Shown piece by piece: positions 1 to 8,258 of a DNA stretch of 42,218 nt. A model generated the notes under the pieces. That model was not told the DNA's origin. It saw only the letters and a program-made list of their open reading frames with translations, and did no database searches. Origin of the DNA: a virus; the IMG/VR virus record IMGVR_UViG_3300035698_002090, positions 1 through 42,218 of that record. The stretch is one strand, 5' to 3'. A program made the translations under genes and the position numbers. Position 1 is the stretch's first letter; each line of letters starts with the position of its first letter.

Positions 1-127
1 ATATCCTTATATAATACATAGAATTTACCTGTCATTGATCCAGCAGAGTCGAAGGTGAATGTTCCGGATGTCGTAGAAGTGATTGACACGTCGTAACAAT
101 TATCTCCGATTCCACACCACCAATAAC
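1..127. repeat. 127-bp exact direct repeat, left copy (circle closure)
   Basis: Bases 1-127 are identical to 42092-42218. An exact 127-base overlap is what a de Bruijn assembler leaves at the ends of a circular contig when k is 127, so I read it as assembly redundancy on a circular map and not as a biological terminal repeat. The unit genome is then 42,091 bp. One reading frame continues across the join, which supports true circularity or terminal redundancy. Confidence 0.95.
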
Positions 128-257
128 CGATAATACTATTTATACCTGAAGCCCAGGTGTCGTTGTCGTCAATATTAGCCGATACAAAAGTAGCAATAAG
201 AAGATTTGCACTTCCCAAATTTTCTTTTGTAAGACTATCTGGTGTTTTAGCAGCCAT
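1..257 (-). CDS. Small head-region protein (86 aa, spans the circle join)
   Basis: On the minus strand an ATG at 257 follows a good ribosome site (GGAGGTG) and opens a frame that runs to base 1. On the circle it continues through 42091 to a TAA at 42088, giving 86 residues. The gene lies directly after the coat gene and before another small structural-looking gene, the usual place for head decoration or head-completion proteins. The sequence is short, rich in Ser, Thr, Gly and Asp, has a WWCG motif near residue 50 and no membrane segment, so a beta-rich virion protein is plausible. I do not recognise the family. The frame lacks its stop in this linear window only because the window is cut here. 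Confidence 0.75.
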   Translation of the reverse strand, partial: MAAKTPDSLTKENLGSANLLIATFVSANIDDNDTWASGINSIIGYWWCGIGDNCYDVSITSTTSGTFTFDSAGSMTGKFYVLYKD

Positions 258-272
258 AATTTACACCTCCTA

Positions 273-1229
273 TTAGGATTGGCCAGTAACTACGCCAAGG
301 AACCTACGGTTCGATGTGGCGAGTTCTAACCCGACGAGGAACTGAGCTGTTTTTGCATCTTGATCGGGAGGACGCACAAAGTCATTATAAATGAAGTTGC
401 GATTCTCGTTGACATAGAGATGAAGAACGTCACTATCCAAGAAATAAGAATAGCCAGAGGTACATTGGTCGTCGAAACGAACCTTTGCTCCAGCAAATTC
501 CAAGTCCCGGAATTTAGAATCAGCAGTGTTCAAGCTCTGATAACGAATTTGTGGGGCCATAGTAGCCTCGTAAGCTTCGTGCACTGTTTGAGTAGTGAGG
601 ATCATATCTGGATTAGCACCCTTATTCTTCTGGGTATTATACAGATTTCTCCAGTCAGCAACACCTTCAGCAGCGAAAACTCCGCCTGCTTTAACTTCTG
701 CTTGCCAATAAGACTTGGAAGTAGAGTTAATGTCACCAATAGTTGAAGTAGCATTAACCAACGTGTACAAAGACTGAATCTCCTTAGTAGTGTTGGTGGT
801 TCCATACAACTTTTGGTTGATGACATTTCTAAGCGAACGTTCTGCGTTCTTCTGCTTCATCATTAGCAGATTCATAAGAGCAGATTCCCCACGATTCTGG
901 ATGTCTGCCTCTCGGCCACTGATACTAACTGATGCGTATGCTTGCTTCCAATCATACTGAGCTGCAGTATGGTTGTCTTGGGCAGTCACATCTAGAAGGT
1001 CATAACCGTCATAAAATTTGGCAGTTGAGTTTGAATCAACTTCCAAGGGAACAACGATAGACGCTCCGCCGTCCAACATCACTCTACCTTTTGAATTAAG
1101 ATACTCAAAAGTAGGAATGGCGTTAAAGACAGCATCTGCAACTTCTTGTTTAGGTCTTTTTTCGAGGGTTGACGCTAATAACTGACCTACGTTATCCGGT
1201 CCCCATGTGTGAATTATATCTAAAGACAT
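273..1229 (-). CDS. Major capsid (coat) protein
   Basis: This 318-residue protein follows the scaffold gene and is followed by small head genes, the standard place of a coat gene. It begins with a long helical N-terminus, then beta-rich segments, with a central basic helix around residues 120-140. The lack of cysteine-rich or enzymatic motifs and the length of about 320 residues suit an HK97-fold coat of the kind made together with a separate scaffold. The fold is inferred from position and composition, not from a diagnostic motif. The start ATG at 1229 is preceded by AAGGAGTAA, which is also the 3' arm of a strong hairpin, so translation may be controlled by RNA structure. Confidence 0.85.
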   Translation of the reverse strand: MSLDIIHTWGPDNVGQLLASTLEKRPKQEVADAVFNAIPTFEYLNSKGRVMLDGGASIVVPLEVDSNSTAKFYDGYDLLDVTAQDNHTAAQYDWKQAYASVSISGREADIQNRGESALMNLLMMKQKNAERSLRNVINQKLYGTTNTTKEIQSLYTLVNATSTIGDINSTSKSYWQAEVKAGGVFAAEGVADWRNLYNTQKNKGANPDMILTTQTVHEAYEATMAPQIRYQSLNTADSKFRDLEFAGAKVRFDDQCTSGYSYFLDSDVLHLYVNENRNFIYNDFVRPPDQDAKTAQFLVGLELATSNRRFLGVVTGQS

Positions 1230-1236
1230 AGCTTTA

Positions 1237-1277
1237 TTACTCCTTAATTTAGATTAACCTAAATAACCAAGGAGTAA
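1237..1277 (-). promoter_or_regulatory. Hairpin that masks the coat-gene ribosome site
   Basis: In the minus-strand RNA, UUACUCCUU (1277-1269) pairs perfectly over 9 bp with AAGGAGUAA (1245-1237), the ribosome site of the coat gene. Beyond a small internal loop, AUUUAG and CUAAAU add 6 bp around a 6-nt loop. No U-run follows, so it is not a typical terminator. A masked ribosome site that delays or couples coat translation, or an RNase III processing site between scaffold and coat messages, would both fit. Confidence 0.7.
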
Positions 1278-1286
1278 AATCCCTGA

Positions 1287-2156
1287 TTATTTTCTAGGTT
1301 TCATTTTAACTTGCCGATTATCACCTTTAAGTTGTAATTCAATAGCTAACCTTCGGGCGTGATTATCATCATCTGCCCAAACAACATCAGGAGTACCAGT
1401 AACTGAATTTTTAACTACAGAACCTTTCTTCTTTGCTTCGAAGTTGGCCTTTCGTTTAGACTCAGCTCTATCTTCCATGTGAGATTCGATTCGTTTTGCA
1501 GTATCATAAATAGCCTCTAAAGAGGTACCTTGTTTTGCAGCACTAATCATATATTCTCCCACAGGAGAATCCAGTAACTCTGAGAAATCAGGATTAACTT
1601 GTGAAAACGTCTTAATTTGCTCGGCGTATTCAAACTCTCTTTGCTTTTGAGACAACCTACCAAGTTCTTTCTGCGTTTCCTCATCTTTTGGTGCTGATGA
1701 GGCCAGTCTAGTATCAACCGCTCTATCAATAACACTTTTAAGAACATCAGCATCACCCATGGCGATTGCGTCTGCTTCTTCCTGTGTCATTTGTGGTTGT
1801 TTTTGCTGTTGTTGGCTTGGTTGCTTCATAGCTTGCTGATACTGTTTATACTGGTCAGAATTGAATGTTGATTCATATTCTTCTAGTTTTTGTCTAGCCT
1901 CAGCAAGAGTTTGATCTTTCTTTGAAACGTACCTATCGAGATTTTTGATGTACTTTTCTAGTGGTTTAGGAACTGACTTCCTATCACCATTATATTCCCA
2001 GTTTTCAGGTATTTCCAGCGTCACCGTTTTAGGTTGCTGTTCCTGAGTAGGCTTGGACTGTCCATCCACGTTTTCTTGAGGTGTTTCGGCGTTGTTATCA
2101 GGAGTGGCTTCTGAAATCAGTGAAGTTTCCTGTGCTTCATTTGTTTCTTCTGACAT
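1287..2156 (-). CDS. Capsid scaffolding protein
   Basis: This 289-residue protein is highly charged and Gln/Glu-rich. It has an acidic, disordered N-terminus (about 1-50), a Lys-rich segment, a Gln-rich stretch near 100-125, long predicted helices with coiled-coil character, and a very basic C-terminus ending KMKPRK. Acidic disordered N-terminus, helical middle and basic coat-binding tail are the hallmarks of phage scaffolds, and the gene lies immediately before the coat gene. It should guide procapsid assembly and then leave the shell. No protease domain is visible in it. The ribosome site is GGAGAG. Confidence 0.85.
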   Translation of the reverse strand: MSEETNEAQETSLISEATPDNNAETPQENVDGQSKPTQEQQPKTVTLEIPENWEYNGDRKSVPKPLEKYIKNLDRYVSKKDQTLAEARQKLEEYESTFNSDQYKQYQQAMKQPSQQQQKQPQMTQEEADAIAMGDADVLKSVIDRAVDTRLASSAPKDEETQKELGRLSQKQREFEYAEQIKTFSQVNPDFSELLDSPVGEYMISAAKQGTSLEAIYDTAKRIESHMEDRAESKRKANFEAKKKGSVVKNSVTGTPDVVWADDDNHARRLAIELQLKGDNRQVKMKPRK

Positions 2157-2216
2157 ATTAACTCTCCTAGTTGCCTCCCTTGTCGAGGGGTAAGCTTTTT
2201 ATTTTACTTCTAAAAT

Positions 2217-2456
2217 CTATTGACCATCCGGGTTGATTTGATTTGTATGCTCGTACCACGATGCTTTAAATTGGATAATATTTGCGGCTGACCCAGAGAC
2301 GAATGTCCGTACATACGTTGTATTTTGCTTAAGAATTAGCTCATCTTCCCTTCCATTACCTCCGCCTACTGTAGTTTTAAATCCAGCTAAATCAGCAACA
2401 GGCCCGAGTAATTTGTAAAGTAATACAGCACACACTATATAGATTATCAATTCCAT
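2217..2456 (-). CDS. Small membrane-anchored protein in the head module
   Basis: 79 residues from the ATG at 2456, which overlaps the stop of the upstream gene (TAATG) and has a GGGAGAA ribosome site. A GTG 15 bases earlier is possible but less likely. Residues 1-20 form one hydrophobic segment, followed by a glycine-rich linker and a soluble C-terminal part of about 45 residues that looks beta-rich. Position between portal and scaffold suggests a virion or assembly role, but I do not recognise the family. Confidence 0.7.
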   Translation of the reverse strand: MELIIYIVCAVLLYKLLGPVADLAGFKTTVGGGNGREDELILKQNTTYVRTFVSGSAANIIQFKASWYEHTNQINPDGQ

Positions 2457-2806
2457 TATCTGTTCTCCCACTGTTTAGATGCTATTTTATCAAAGTTCCT
2501 TGATCCGTGAATCTTGTCTCCTGCTTCCTGTAACTTCAGTTTCTGCATAATAGCTGCCTTCTCTCTTTTACTTGAAAAAGGTATAGGGCCAGTATATCTA
2601 TCGCACAGATTTGGATCTGTCTGATTAGATCCTTTTGACTCATCAAAATACACATCAGGAGATAAATTAGGAGTGCCGGTAGTAGAGCACTCACTACATG
2701 ATTCCTCTTTTAAATCGTCTCCTTGAGACTGTGGAATGTATCTAAGTCTCCAATAGTGCCAATTAGTTGCTCCGCAGTTTCTGCATGGGTCTTTAGTCGT
2801 TATCAT
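2456..2806 (-). CDS. Zinc-binding protein of unknown function, next to portal
   Basis: 116 residues. The N-terminal third has CRNC at 8-11 and CSEC at 37-40, two CxxC pairs that would form a zinc ribbon. The rest is polar and ends in a basic helix. The start overlaps the end of the portal gene by 14 bases, so translation is probably coupled. Its place between portal and scaffold suggests an assembly function. Family not recognised. Confidence 0.65.
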   Translation of the reverse strand: MITTKDPCRNCGATNWHYWRLRYIPQSQGDDLKEESCSECSTTGTPNLSPDVYFDESKGSNQTDPNLCDRYTGPIPFSSKREKAAIMQKLKLQEAGDKIHGSRNFDKIASKQWENR

Positions 2807-4679
2807 TGTCCATTACCCTCGAATTGATTTCTGCTAACTGCCCCTGAATATCTTTTATAGTCTTCATTAAGTCTATTTGGAAATCATTGTCGACTTTTTG
2901 CCTATCTACTGCCACACTTTCGCTGTCGTTGTTGATCTCTTGCGCTCTCATATTTAACTCAGCACCCTGAGCAGCAGCTTGTATCTGCTGTGCTTCCTGC
3001 TGTGACTTTTGTTGTGCTTCAGACTGTTTTGCTAAGAATTGTTTCTCTGCATCTAGGGCTCTTGTTAACTCGTGCAATCCTGCTTCGTCTACAATCATCG
3101 CACCGATAGCAGCAAGGAACGGACCAGGATTTTGATTCTTAATGCCAATATACGTAGTAGCTATATCTTTAAGCAAACCTATCTTCGTCTCCCTATCTAA
3201 AGGAATGGCAGTCCCTCGTTTAATTCTAACATCCGTCGGCCCTGCGATATCGTCTGAGGTAACAGAGAATCCGTAAGGTGTGTTTGTGGCTCCTGGTTTC
3301 GTAGCAGAAGGTCTTGCTGCGAGCATCTGTGCCACTTCTTCAGGAGGGAAACCAGTTAGTTGTACATAGAATGGCTCTGTTGCAAACTGCTCCAAAAGAG
3401 CACTGAGTTTCTCCGCAGCTTCTTCAACAATGTCTTGAATAACATTCTGTTGTTCTACGAGCCTATTAGTAGTGCCTGCTCCCTGTTTCTGGAGCTCAAA
3501 CTTAGTCCGTGTCTGCGTTCTGGCTTGTCCTGCTCTATCTGGAGGTCTTTGGCCCCAGATCTGAGATAAATCATCATCGAGTCTACTTTCTAGGCCAAAT
3601 ACATCGGGCTGAAAAGGAGCGTATGGTATTGGCTTGACTGCGCTTGGGTCTTCAGCTTCTAATAAAGCCGAATCATCGCCTCGCTCATAGGCATCCTTTG
3701 CTTCTGCTGTAAAGTTATCTGGCTTGGTTAATAGTTGCCTTGTGCCTCTCTTTAAATGCTCTAAGAAATTAGTACGTATCTTTGTCTTTTCTAAAACAAT
3801 AGATTCTCCCATCCCAACGTCCGAAATCCCGTACGCTTGGTCATTCACAAAGCTGAGGTTAAGGAACAGAAATGGGAAATTCTGTATCTTATCGTAAGGC
3901 CACTCTCTAGTATCTACTATACCAACATTTTTCTGTTTAGAAACAATAAGTACCTTTCTATTAGATTTATCCCACACTTCATACAGTTCGGCGTACTCAA
4001 CATCTCCTGCATCGGTACTTGCTGAGTTTCTCTTGTTAGTCATCTCTTTCTTTTCGTTACCTGAAAGTCTGATACCAACTAACTTGCCTGCTCCTTTATA
4101 TTGTTTTTTAACATCTTCTAATGGAGCAAAGAATTTCTGCGCTATCCAAGTAGCATCGTAAGGCGGATCAACTGCTTCTGCATTAAACAGTATGTGTCTC
4201 CAATTTACCCGATAAAAAAAGTAATCTTCATTCTCTGAGTTAAATTCAGTAGTTTCGGATTCTTCTAGGTTGCCTAAATTGGCATTATATCCCACTTTAA
4301 ACCACGCATGCCCTACAATCAATCCGTCCTGCACACCCTTCTTAACTTCCCTCTTAAATTTCTTTCTGTGCCAAATATCATTGACTGCAATCTCTTTTAA
4401 CTTGGCAGATTCTATTTTAGTCTCTTTTTTAGGCGTAAATTCAAAATAAGGATCTTGTAAGTAAAGATCAGGGGTCTTAGATCGAACAAAAGAATATATC
4501 AAATTTAAAGGTAACACTCGTGGACTATTGGCAAGGGTATCGGAGTAGTTTCCTCTATATTCCCTAATATAGCGTTCCCAGTGATTCTCTCCTGCAGTAT
4601 CTTCTAGGAATTTTTCTCTTCCTTCAATTCTACTGATCCAATTACCACTATCATCGTTTTGTTTGTTTTTATTTACCAT
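2793..4679 (-). CDS. Portal protein
   Basis: At 628 residues this is the right size for a podovirus portal, and it sits directly after the terminase nuclease gene (7-base overlap) and before scaffold and coat. The middle (about 240-390) carries the aromatic, acidic and proline pattern of portal stem and clip regions, including a long helix near 290-320. The C-terminal 100 residues are a Gln/Glu/Ala-rich helix with coiled-coil character. It should form the 12-fold ring at one capsid vertex through which DNA enters and leaves and on which the adaptor is built. The assignment rests on size, position and overall pattern. Confidence 0.85.
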   Translation of the reverse strand: MVNKNKQNDDSGNWISRIEGREKFLEDTAGENHWERYIREYRGNYSDTLANSPRVLPLNLIYSFVRSKTPDLYLQDPYFEFTPKKETKIESAKLKEIAVNDIWHRKKFKREVKKGVQDGLIVGHAWFKVGYNANLGNLEESETTEFNSENEDYFFYRVNWRHILFNAEAVDPPYDATWIAQKFFAPLEDVKKQYKGAGKLVGIRLSGNEKKEMTNKRNSASTDAGDVEYAELYEVWDKSNRKVLIVSKQKNVGIVDTREWPYDKIQNFPFLFLNLSFVNDQAYGISDVGMGESIVLEKTKIRTNFLEHLKRGTRQLLTKPDNFTAEAKDAYERGDDSALLEAEDPSAVKPIPYAPFQPDVFGLESRLDDDLSQIWGQRPPDRAGQARTQTRTKFELQKQGAGTTNRLVEQQNVIQDIVEEAAEKLSALLEQFATEPFYVQLTGFPPEEVAQMLAARPSATKPGATNTPYGFSVTSDDIAGPTDVRIKRGTAIPLDRETKIGLLKDIATTYIGIKNQNPGPFLAAIGAMIVDEAGLHELTRALDAEKQFLAKQSEAQQKSQQEAQQIQAAAQGAELNMRAQEINNDSESVAVDRQKVDNDFQIDLMKTIKDIQGQLAEINSRVMDNDND

Positions 4680-5551
4680 TTTGGCTGCCTTAAAGTTATC
4701 TTAGATTTATTTTGCTTATATTCTTTAAATAATTCTTCTTCTGCTGTTTTACTGCCGGATTTGTTACCCTTTCGTAGTTCATCCCACCAGTCTACTGAGT
4801 ATTTCACTAAGTTCTTCTTTATTATAACAGTAGTTCCCTTCCAGTAACTTATCTGGGCTTGCAGAGCATCTATCAGATCATCATGTCTATTTCTAGGAAA
4901 CTCTCTAAGCTGCTGCTCTAATTCCGTAAGACCGTTCTTGTGAAATATCTGTCCTCTAGCATAGTATGGTATTAACCGCCGAATTTTGACAGGTTTGGTC
5001 ATCTTTGTTCCTGGGTTGTATTCATCTAGTTTAAAATGAACATCTCTTTTTTTCATTTCATACCTAAACAGATCAATCCAAAGGATTTGAGCAGACACTG
5101 TCTCGATTGTAACAACTTCAGGGCTGTATATCATAACTAAGTCAAAAATCTGGTCTACGAGCTTATTTGGTAATAATTTCTTCGCTATAGTCTGAATGAC
5201 ATAAATACCCCCATCTGGGTCTATCTTCGTTACCACTATACCAGAGGGGTCGTTCTCTTGCTTATCCTTAGTGGCAGGATCGATGCTTATAATACACTTC
5301 GCACCTCTTAGTTTCTCGTTAACGTCCTCGAACTTGAAATGCTGAAACCATTCATCTTTAAATTCAACTAAATCGTCAGAAACAGGGTTATTATAGTAAT
5401 TTCCAGAATAAAGATACGGCCCTAACTCAGCTTCTACCTCATCAAGAGCTTTCTTTCCTTCGCCACCTTTTTCTGAAGCTGTGTAGCAAAAGTCTTCTGG
5501 GAAGATTAGCTTCCCTTTCTCTTCTACAGCTCTAATATAGGCATCAAACAT
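4673..5551 (-). CDS. terL: Large terminase, nuclease half (split gene)
   Basis: 292 residues with the RNase H-like nuclease domain of phage large terminases. Visible acidic catalytic positions are D91 in SIDPA, E150 in VVTIE, and D225/D228 in HDDLIDAL. The N-terminal segment (KLIFPEDF, then GPYLYSGNYYNNP) matches the linker that normally follows the ATPase domain in a single-chain terminase. Here the ATPase domain lies in a separate gene 860 bases upstream (6411-7169), with three small genes between. The ATG overlaps the stop of the preceding gene (TAATG). The halves probably work as two polypeptides cutting and translocating DNA at the portal. A splicing solution looks unlikely because the gap is filled with packed genes. 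Confidence 0.9.
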   Translation of the reverse strand: MFDAYIRAVEEKGKLIFPEDFCYTASEKGGEGKKALDEVEAELGPYLYSGNYYNNPVSDDLVEFKDEWFQHFKFEDVNEKLRGAKCIISIDPATKDKQENDPSGIVVTKIDPDGGIYVIQTIAKKLLPNKLVDQIFDLVMIYSPEVVTIETVSAQILWIDLFRYEMKKRDVHFKLDEYNPGTKMTKPVKIRRLIPYYARGQIFHKNGLTELEQQLREFPRNRHDDLIDALQAQISYWKGTTVIIKKNLVKYSVDWWDELRKGNKSGSKTAEEELFKEYKQNKSKITLRQPKW

Positions 5552-5931
5552 TAAGGTATAGTAATCTCGTCAGAAAATGACGAGTACTCTCCGGCTGTTG
5601 CGTCTGCCAATCTATATCTCATCCTAAACTTAATGGTGTTTGTCGAATCTACAGGAGGGTTATCAACTATCCACTGAGATAGGGTTCCTATGTTATCTGT
5701 GGCTGGATTAAAAGCCAGACTGATAGTAACAACAGAAGCCCCATTTCTGTATACGTTTAAATCCATAAAGTCGGCATCAGCATAGTTTGATACGCCTATA
5801 TGAGTCCAGTTATACGTAAAGTCCCCAGCATCGTAGGTAACTACTCCAACGATAGGTGGGTCGAGCAATTTAACAGTATCTGCAGCATTATCCGCAAAAC
5901 CAGCGGTAATTAAGAATCGCTTTACGTCCAT
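5551..5931 (-). CDS. Beta-rich protein inserted within the split terminase
   Basis: 126 residues with no cysteine and no membrane segment, a Thr/Asn/Val/Tyr-rich composition and alternating hydrophobic residues that suggest a small beta-sandwich (fibronectin-III or Ig-like). The C-terminal half has an RMRYRLAD strand followed by YSSFSD, typical of such folds. Both ends overlap neighbours by the TAATG pattern, so it is tightly coupled. It resembles virion decoration proteins more than an enzyme, and it is not an intein or homing endonuclease. Function unknown. Confidence 0.7.
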   Translation of the reverse strand: MDVKRFLITAGFADNAADTVKLLDPPIVGVVTYDAGDFTYNWTHIGVSNYADADFMDLNVYRNGASVVTISLAFNPATDNIGTLSQWIVDNPPVDSTNTIKFRMRYRLADATAGEYSSFSDEITIP

Positions 5932-6224
5932 TAGCTACTTTCTTGTTCATAGATTGCAGTAACATAGGTCGTATTTGCATCTACATCTATAAACAGACCG
6001 CCAGGGAACTGCAGTCCTCCAGGATAGTTGACACGAACAGAAACACTAATTGTTCCGTTTATCTCATCATATTCAGTACCGCTAGTCGAAGTTCCGTTAC
6101 GTACTACTACAACTGCTGCTGTTTCGCCTGAATGAACAATAAGACCGTACAACCTAATCTTTTTACCCGATGTTCCTATAGCCCCATCGTCTGTAACTTG
6201 TTGTGAACCAATCGATAATGACAT
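5931..6224 (-). CDS. Small beta-rich protein inserted within the split terminase
   Basis: 97 residues, rich in Gly, Ser, Thr and Val, with alternating hydrophobic patterns (AAVVVVRNGT, TISVSVRV) and a Gly-Pro loop (PGGLQFPGGLF). This pattern matches small phage head-decoration or tail-accessory proteins with a beta-sandwich. The ATG at 6224 follows a GGAGAC-type ribosome site and lies one base from the stop of the 57-residue gene upstream. Family not recognised. Confidence 0.7.
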   Translation of the reverse strand: MSLSIGSQQVTDDGAIGTSGKKIRLYGLIVHSGETAAVVVVRNGTSTSGTEYDEINGTISVSVRVNYPGGLQFPGGLFIDVDANTTYVTAIYEQESS

Positions 6225-6398
6225 TTAAAGTCTCCTATATGTTATTTCGTCCATAACTAGAACGTGTATATTATCTGTTAAAGTGTCGATAAATGCACGG
6301 TACCAAGTTTCTTCGGGATCTCTCGGTACTGTGTTGATGGCTTCAACCACCATTTCTCTTATTCTTTCTCTTATTTCAGCTTCTGTTCTATGTTTCAT
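6225..6398 (-). CDS. 57-residue helical protein inserted within the split terminase
   Basis: The ATG at 6398 has an AGGAGAC ribosome site 5 bases upstream. The frame ends in TAA just before the next start. The product is charged and probably two-helical (EAEIRERIREMVVEAI, then WYRAFIDTL). It is the first of three genes that separate the two terminase halves. No family recognised. Confidence 0.65.
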   Translation of the reverse strand: MKHRTEAEIRERIREMVVEAINTVPRDPEETWYRAFIDTLTDNIHVLVMDEITYRRL

Positions 6399-6410
6399 TT
6401 GTCTCCTGCG

Positions 6411-7169
6411 CTAGAAACTAACGTATTTGTACCACTCAGTTCCTTGTCCCTTTGCTATCTGCGTACCGTTAATTGAAGTAACTGACGTATCCAACACATG
6501 CCCATACAAGTCTTGTGATGCCCAACGGGTACCTATGTCTACAATAGTTCCGCCTTTATCTATCTGGTTAAAACAATCCCTGTGGAAGTTGATAACTTTC
6601 TCGATCTGATCTTTAGTTCGGACGTTACCAGGTTCCACAAGGTCGTCATTGATAATCAAGTCAAAATGTTTACCATTAAGAATCGAGTCAATGGAGGCTG
6701 CCATTACTGTGGGTTGGGCTCGTGCAAGGCTTCTTTGAGCGATTGTAAATGAGTCCCTATTCCAAGCGAGTTTTGGCGACCTAAATTTGCCGTAAATCTG
6801 TTCTAGCTTACTTCCTGTATCAAAAAACGATTGTATTGTAGTTACGAACTCTCTGGCTGTATCGTATTTAGCGTTATTGATACAAATCCGCATATTTGGG
6901 TTATTAAGGATCTGCTGAATAGACCAAACAACTGTAATAACCGTACTCTTTAAGTGGTTACGTGGGATAAGAATCATCTTACGAGGACCACTGTGCTTCA
7001 TATAATAAGCAAGTCCTGGAGGAGTATTGGTTTCAGGATCTCCTGGGTAATCTCCATGAAGCTTATCATTCCATCTATCGTACCCACAAATCTCTTTGTA
7101 TAAGAACTCTAAGTTAGTCTCACACTTCTTTTGTATCTTAAATACCTCAGAATCTCGGTTATCGGCCAT
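6411..7169 (-). CDS. terL: Large terminase, ATPase half (split gene)
   Basis: 252 residues containing the packaging ATPase. The deviant Walker A loop is PRNHLKST at 69-76, the Walker B segment is FDLIINDD at 169-176, and IGTRW at 212-216 matches the coupling motif that follows. The protein stops right after GTEWYKYVSF, where other terminases continue into the linker and nuclease domain. Those parts are encoded at 4673-5551. It overlaps the small terminase gene by 11 bases. The half should drive ATP-powered translocation at the portal, in complex with the separate nuclease half. Confidence 0.9.
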   Translation of the reverse strand: MADNRDSEVFKIQKKCETNLEFLYKEICGYDRWNDKLHGDYPGDPETNTPPGLAYYMKHSGPRKMILIPRNHLKSTVITVVWSIQQILNNPNMRICINNAKYDTAREFVTTIQSFFDTGSKLEQIYGKFRSPKLAWNRDSFTIAQRSLARAQPTVMAASIDSILNGKHFDLIINDDLVEPGNVRTKDQIEKVINFHRDCFNQIDKGGTIVDIGTRWASQDLYGHVLDTSVTSINGTQIAKGQGTEWYKYVSF

Positions 7170-7545
7170 ACTGACCTAACCTACCTGACAAGTCCTCAAT
7201 CGTTTGGTTCTTTTCTTTGATTTTAAGCTGTTTTAGCTCGTTATTCAATTGTATTGATCTATTCTCTATTTTATCACAAAGGAGCACTTCTTCTCTAAAT
7301 TTGTCGTCTACTGCGACAGCATCATAGAATGATTGTATCTGAATACCGACACTCTTAGCAATTTGGTTGTAATTGTTACAGACACGCAGCCTATCAATAA
7401 AAGTCTTACGCATCTCAGCCGTGAATCCTTTGCGTCCTACGGGCTCCAGATAGCCTGTGACGGGATCTTTTACAAGCCTCGTACCCTTTAAGGTCTTACG
7501 ATAGCGGAACCGGTTAGAAATCCATATTTGATCGAATTTACTCAT
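7159..7545 (-). CDS. terS: Small terminase subunit
   Basis: 128 residues directly before the terminase ATPase gene. The middle reads as a helix-turn-helix (RVCNNYNQIAKSVGIQIQSFYDAV, about residues 51-75), followed by a long charged helix that would oligomerise. This is the layout of phage small terminases, which recognise the packaging site and stimulate the large subunit. An overlap of 11 bases with the next gene suggests coupling. The ribosome site is GGAGAG. Confidence 0.8.
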   Translation of the reverse strand: MSKFDQIWISNRFRYRKTLKGTRLVKDPVTGYLEPVGRKGFTAEMRKTFIDRLRVCNNYNQIAKSVGIQIQSFYDAVAVDDKFREEVLLCDKIENRSIQLNNELKQLKIKEKNQTIEDLSGRLGQYGR

Positions 7546-7642
7546 TCTCTCTCCAGAGGCAAAAAGCTCTTAACTCTAATCCCAACTCTAATGTATTTAC
7601 TGCCCCATTATCCTGAGTTTTAATAAAAGCACTCAGTCTCAT
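7538..7642 (-). CDS. Possible 34-residue leader peptide before small terminase
   Basis: An ATG at 7642 opens a 34-codon frame whose TAA lies inside the start region of the small terminase gene, so it could couple translation. There is no convincing ribosome site. The frame may be chance, or it may reflect leader RNA for the leftward operon, which also holds a 6-bp inverted repeat (CTGAGT/ACTCAG). Confidence 0.25.
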   Translation of the reverse strand: MRLSAFIKTQDNGAVNTLELGLELRAFCLWRENE

Positions 7643-7673
7643 GGGTTTTCTATGTTTTATAGTCTTTTTTGTT

Positions 7674-7697
7674 ATAATGAAACTATTTGACTATCAA
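7674..7697 (-). promoter_or_regulatory. Possible leftward promoter for the virion operon
   Basis: On the minus strand TTGATA (7697-7692) is followed after about 15 bases by TATAAC. Both boxes are close to sigma-70 consensus but the spacing is short. It is the best leftward candidate I see before the small terminase gene. Weak evidence. Confidence 0.3.
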
Positions 7698-8148
7698 TCA
7701 GTTCATAAGGAAATTAACGGTAATTAACCGATAATAACGGCTCTTGCTATTCTCGATGTGAACTTATGCCATTTTACAACACAGTTAACTACCATTCTTT
7801 AGGCGGTTTTTCATATGTGAATGAAAGTACGTACTAAGATGAAAGTAGCTGAACTCTAACGTTTTTTGCGCTGTTATACGTGGTGTTTAATTAGAATTAA
7901 CCACCCCCCATGGGGTTTTCTACATAAACACAGATACCAAGTTTTTAAATAAAAATCTAAAGTTAACTTAAACTTCTTATGTCATGTTATACGATACCTA
8001 AAGCTCAAGTAAACTGCTTATATCATTTTAAAGAGAGGGAGAAAGAGAAAGTTTGGCAGTGATACGTATACCATAGGTTTACATACAGTAACAATCTTAA
8101 ACTGGTCACGTCACCTACCTATATATATCCCTATATCGTCATTATCGT

Positions 8149-8176
8149 ATGACACTTAAGATACATACCACATAAT
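8149..8176 (+). promoter_or_regulatory. Probable rightward promoter, first copy of the repeated motif
   Basis: ATGACA (8149-8154) matches the -35 box at 5 of 6 bases, and CATAAT (8171-8176) matches the -10 box at 5 of 6, with a 16-base spacer. The -35 lies inside the repeated 13-mer ATCGTATGACACT, preceded by a CTATATATATCCCTA tract. Confidence 0.45.
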
Positions 8177-8258
8177 AAATATGACATACTTGTAGCTTTA
8201 CTTATCTATAAGATAGGATATTAGTCGTTTTCTTACACTAGGGTGACGAAAACTCAGG

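Noticed and set aside
1-127. Biological terminal repeat
   Set aside because: The length 127 is a usual assembler k value and the ends lie inside a gene, so assembly overlap is the simpler reading.
360-746. 128-residue plus-strand frame opposite the coat gene
   Set aside because: A shadow of the coat gene on the other strand; composition is odd and there is no ribosome site.
4673-7169. Group I intron or intein in the large terminase
   Set aside because: The gap is filled with three tightly overlapping genes, both halves have their own starts and stops, and there is no intein or homing endonuclease motif.
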